DNA of 36,663 nt from an uncultured Opitutia bacterium (GTDB taxonomy: Bacteria; Verrucomicrobiota; Verrucomicrobiia; Opitutales; Opitutaceae): assembly GCA_903873805.1 (NCBI GenBank), contig CAIQQB010000174.1, positions 1 to 36,663 on the forward strand, written 5' to 3'. This document shows, in pieces, positions 34,351 to 36,663 of the stretch. Position 1 is the first letter of the stretch. Each line of letters opens with the position of its first letter. Both the position numbers and the translations under genes were made by a program. A model generated the notes under the pieces. That model saw nothing but the letters and a program-made list of their open reading frames with translations. It did not search any database and was not told where the DNA came from.

Positions 34351-35121
34351 TCAGAGCAGCCCGCCGTTTTTCAGCGCGTCGCGCAGCACCTGGGCGAGAT
34401 GCTGCGTCTTGATGGGCTTGCCTTCCTTCTCGGCGAGGCCGCCGAGGTGCATCATGCAGCTCATGTCGCCTGAGACCAGGATGTCGGGCTGGGCGGCGCG
34501 GATGTGCTCCAGCTTCAGTTCGCCCATGCTGGCGGAGATATTCGGGAAGCTGACGGAGAACGTGCCGCCGAAGCCGCAGCACTGTTCGCCCTCGCCGAAG
34601 GTCACCAGGGTGACGCCCGGAATGGAGCCGAGGAGCTGTTCGGCGGCGGCGAGGCTGGGGGTGCCGCGGGTGTGGCAGGCGCGGTGCAGGGCGATGCGCG
34701 AATCGAAGCGACCTGGCCAGGTGGTGACGCCGAGGCCATTGACGATGAAGTCGCCCAGCTCCCAGGTCCGGTGGGCGAAGGCCTGGACGGCGGGGAGATC
34801 GGGCTCCTTTTCAAATTCGAGCAGCGCGCCGTGGAACATCATGGCCGCACAGGAGCCGCTGGGCACGACCACCGGGCAGTCGCCGGCAAACGCGGCCAGC
34901 GTGTGGCGCACGACCTTGCGCGAGGCCGGCCAGTCGCCGCCGTTGAACGCGGGCTGGCCGCAGCAGGTCTGCGCGGCCGGAAATTCCACCACGCAGCCCA
35001 GATGCTCGAGCACCTCGACGGTGGCGCGCGCCGCGTCGTCGTAAAAGGCGTCGCAGAGGCATGTCGCCATGAGCTGCACACGGCGCGTGGGGTCGGGACG
35101 AAGGCGGCCGGAAAGATTCAT
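34351..35121 (-). CDS. lutA: Lactate utilization protein LutA
   Basis: A 256-residue protein of the LldE/LutA family with two CCG cysteine-rich domains: CCGQPAFN (53-60) and CCGFGGTFSV (about 185-194). These bind an unusual iron-sulfur cluster and are needed for L-lactate oxidation. ATG 35121 gives MNLSGRLRPDPTRRVQLMATCLCD, the expected N-terminus; an extended start would read into the repeat-rich spacer. It heads the lutABC operon. No dedicated lactate permease or LutR regulator is in the window. Confidence 0.92.
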   Translation of the reverse strand: MNLSGRLRPDPTRRVQLMATCLCDAFYDDAARATVEVLEHLGCVVEFPAAQTCCGQPAFNGGDWPASRKVVRHTLAAFAGDCPVVVPSGSCAAMMFHGALLEFEKEPDLPAVQAFAHRTWELGDFIVNGLGVTTWPGRFDSRIALHRACHTRGTPSLAAAEQLLGSIPGVTLVTFGEGEQCCGFGGTFSVSFPNISASMGELKLEHIRAAQPDILVSGDMSCMMHLGGLAEKEGKPIKTQHLAQVLRDALKNGGLL

Positions 35122-35183
35122 GCGGATGGAGAATGGGGCGGTTGGGCGCGGCTGGCAGGCTCGATGGCTGGAGCCTTGACCCC

Positions 35184-35257
35184 GTAGGGCTCGACCTCGT
35201 GTCGAGCCTTGGCTGCGAGGGACCCCCAGAAAGGCCTCACGCAAGGTGAGGCCCTAC
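35184..35257. repeat. REPIN-like hairpin pair, GTAG...CTAC (best example)
   Basis: GTAG (35184-35187) is followed directly by GGCTCGAC/GTCGAGCC (35188-35195, 35201-35208; 5-base loop). GGCCTCAC/GTGAGGCC (35233-35240, 35246-35253; 5-base loop) is followed directly by CTAC (35254-35257). Both stems are 8 bp and perfect, and the feet are mutually inverted. The right hairpin recurs with small changes at 19727-19751. Confidence 0.7.
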
Positions 35258-35423
35258 AAGAAGGTGAATCCGCGGTCCGACTGGAAGATAAAGGCTGGGA
35301 CGCCATCGGATCATAGTTTTGCCCGCGGGCGGGCCGCGGGGCAAGGCGGGCTTTCAAAAAGTTCACAGCCTCGGTGGACAAAAAATGCGCAACCTCGGGG
35401 GGCGCGCAGGGTATCCGGCTGCA

Positions 35424-35479
35424 GGCCAGGTCGCTGACCTGGCCGCTGACGGCGGAGCCAGCTCAACGAGCCAGCCTAC
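35424..35479. repeat. Hairpin pair ending in CTAC
   Basis: GGCCAGGTC-GCT-GACCTGGCC (35424-35444) is a perfect 9-bp stem. A second, imperfect hairpin around GCTC-AAC-GAGC (35461-35471) leads to CTAC (35476-35479). The left GTAG is absent. Confidence 0.45.
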
Positions 35480-35512
35480 AGGATGGAAGCCCGCGGCCGC
35501 TTTTTGAGCCGA

Positions 35513-35920
35513 TCAGCGCCGGCGCCGCTTGACGTCGAGCTGGGCAACCGAGAAACGGACCAGACCCTCGAGCCGCTCGATCTCGGCGGGTTCCAGGGAG
35601 TCCTTGCCGCGCAGGGCGTCCTCGGCGCGCTTCATCGCGTCCTCGACGGCGCGTTCATCAATCTTTTCCTGGGTGATCGCGTTTTCGGCGAGCACGGCGA
35701 CCTTGTCGTCGGCCACCTGGACGAAGCCCCCGCCCACGGCGAGGATCAGCGTCTCGGATCCCTTGGTCACGCGCAACTCGCCGTGGTCCACCTGCGCCAG
35801 CAGCGGGATATGGCCCGGCAGGATGCCCACTTCGCCATCCGTCGTCGGAACGACGACCGTGTCAATCGTGTCGGAATAGACCCGGGCCTCGGGCGTGACG
35901 ATTTCGAGAGTCAGGGACAT
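35513..35920 (-). CDS. atpC: ATP synthase F1 epsilon subunit
   Basis: A 135-residue epsilon subunit of F1F0 ATP synthase, part of the central stalk, which couples rotation and restrains ATP hydrolysis. The N-terminal beta sandwich (MSLTLEIVTPEARVYSD, then VGILPGHIPLLAQV and AVGGGFVQVADDKVAVLAE) is typical, and the C-terminal helical hairpin ends in RRRR. It follows atpD as expected, but a 121-base spacer with an inverted-arm element separates them. Confidence 0.96.
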   Translation of the reverse strand: MSLTLEIVTPEARVYSDTIDTVVVPTTDGEVGILPGHIPLLAQVDHGELRVTKGSETLILAVGGGFVQVADDKVAVLAENAITQEKIDERAVEDAMKRAEDALRGKDSLEPAEIERLEGLVRFSVAQLDVKRRRR

Positions 35921-35930
35921 GGGGAAGAAG

Positions 35931-36037
35931 GAGTGAGTAGCGGGTAGTGAGTAGCGAGTAGCGAGTAGCGAGTAGCGAGTAGAAACGAGGCCGGGGGCGG
36001 AGTAATGCTCGCTACTCGATGCTCACTCCTCGCTACT
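35931..36037. repeat. Inverted-arm spacer element F
   Basis: Left arm 35931-35982 is a run of GAGTAGC-type heptamers (GAGTAGCG, GGTAGTGA and four near-perfect repeats). Right arm 36007-36037 holds the complement: CTCGCTACTC at 36008-36017, then CTCACTCCTCGCTACT. It lies between atpD and atpC, starting 4 bases after the atpD stop codon and ending 10 bases before the atpC start codon, and fills almost the whole gap. Confidence 0.75.
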
Positions 36038-36041
36038 GTGT

Positions 36042-36663
<622 letters not shown>

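Larger units (their letters stand above)
35122..35512. other. 391-base gene-free spacer between lutA and atpC
   Basis: The gap holds two hairpin elements (35184-35257 and 35424-35479) and a GC-rich middle with the palindrome GCCCGCGGGC near 35323. On the minus strand, where the lutA promoter should be, TATGAT occurs near 35308 without a good -35. I see no gene, RNA or clear terminator for atpC. Confidence 0.6.

Noticed and set aside
35931-36037. Possible CRISPR array between atpD and atpC
   Set aside because: Units are 7-8 bases without unique spacers, and the right part is the inverted complement; no cas gene is present.

Overview
The window is GC-rich, densely coding chromosomal DNA. It most likely comes from a member of the Verrucomicrobiota, probably family Opitutaceae. 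This rests on the gene mix: two DUF5069 proteins, a DUF4202 protein, a CxxCH haem-binding protein, GspC-like secreted proteins, an LpxR-type outer-membrane protein and lutABC beside the ATP synthase genes. The many palindromic intergenic spacers and weak Shine-Dalgarno sequences also fit. This is my recognition of protein families, not a database result. There is no rRNA, tRNA, CRISPR array, insertion sequence or prophage that I can support.

Layout. 1-588 is a truncated glycine-rich secreted protein. 812-1874 is a two-gene unit (DUF4202, haem-binding protein), divergent from a Gfo/Idh/MocA dehydrogenase whose leader looks like an attenuator. 3382-5941 holds a DUF3592 membrane protein and a tandem SGNH hydrolase. 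5963-8807 (minus) runs LpxR-like protein, SIS sugar-phosphate protein, then a BadF/NagK-like kinase. 8862-10935 is a divergent pair: an RlmI-like methyltransferase and a DUF481 protein. 10975-12962 (minus) has DUF5069, a nucleoside deoxyribosyltransferase and upp. 13059-15995 holds small conserved or unknown genes, including a second GspC-like protein, a GreA-type factor and a second DUF5069 protein. 16086-19624 is a ferrous iron uptake operon (feoA-feoA-feoB and a FeoB-associated Cys-rich protein, then a small secreted protein) with a Fur-box-like site and a clear terminator. 19777-25967 (minus) is gltBD, preceded by a glutaredoxin. 26600-29319 has a UDP-glucuronate-4-epimerase-like gene, a DUF486 protein, a RelE-like protein and pssA. 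29570-32060 has dnaN and two unknown membrane proteins. 32316-35121 (minus) is lutABC for lactate oxidation. 35513 to the end (minus) is atpC and the 3' part of atpD.

Most genes are housekeeping or core metabolism: glutamate synthesis, lactate oxidation, ATP synthesis, phospholipid synthesis, uracil salvage, iron uptake and DNA replication. The unusual signal is in the spacers. At least six gaps, mostly inside putative operons, carry an element made of a short word repeated with small changes, a spacer, and then the same words in reverse complement. The words differ from site to site but the design is the same. A second class consists of small hairpins flanked by GTAG on the left and CTAC on the right, like REP/REPIN elements. 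These two dispersed element classes are the best candidates for something undescribed here.
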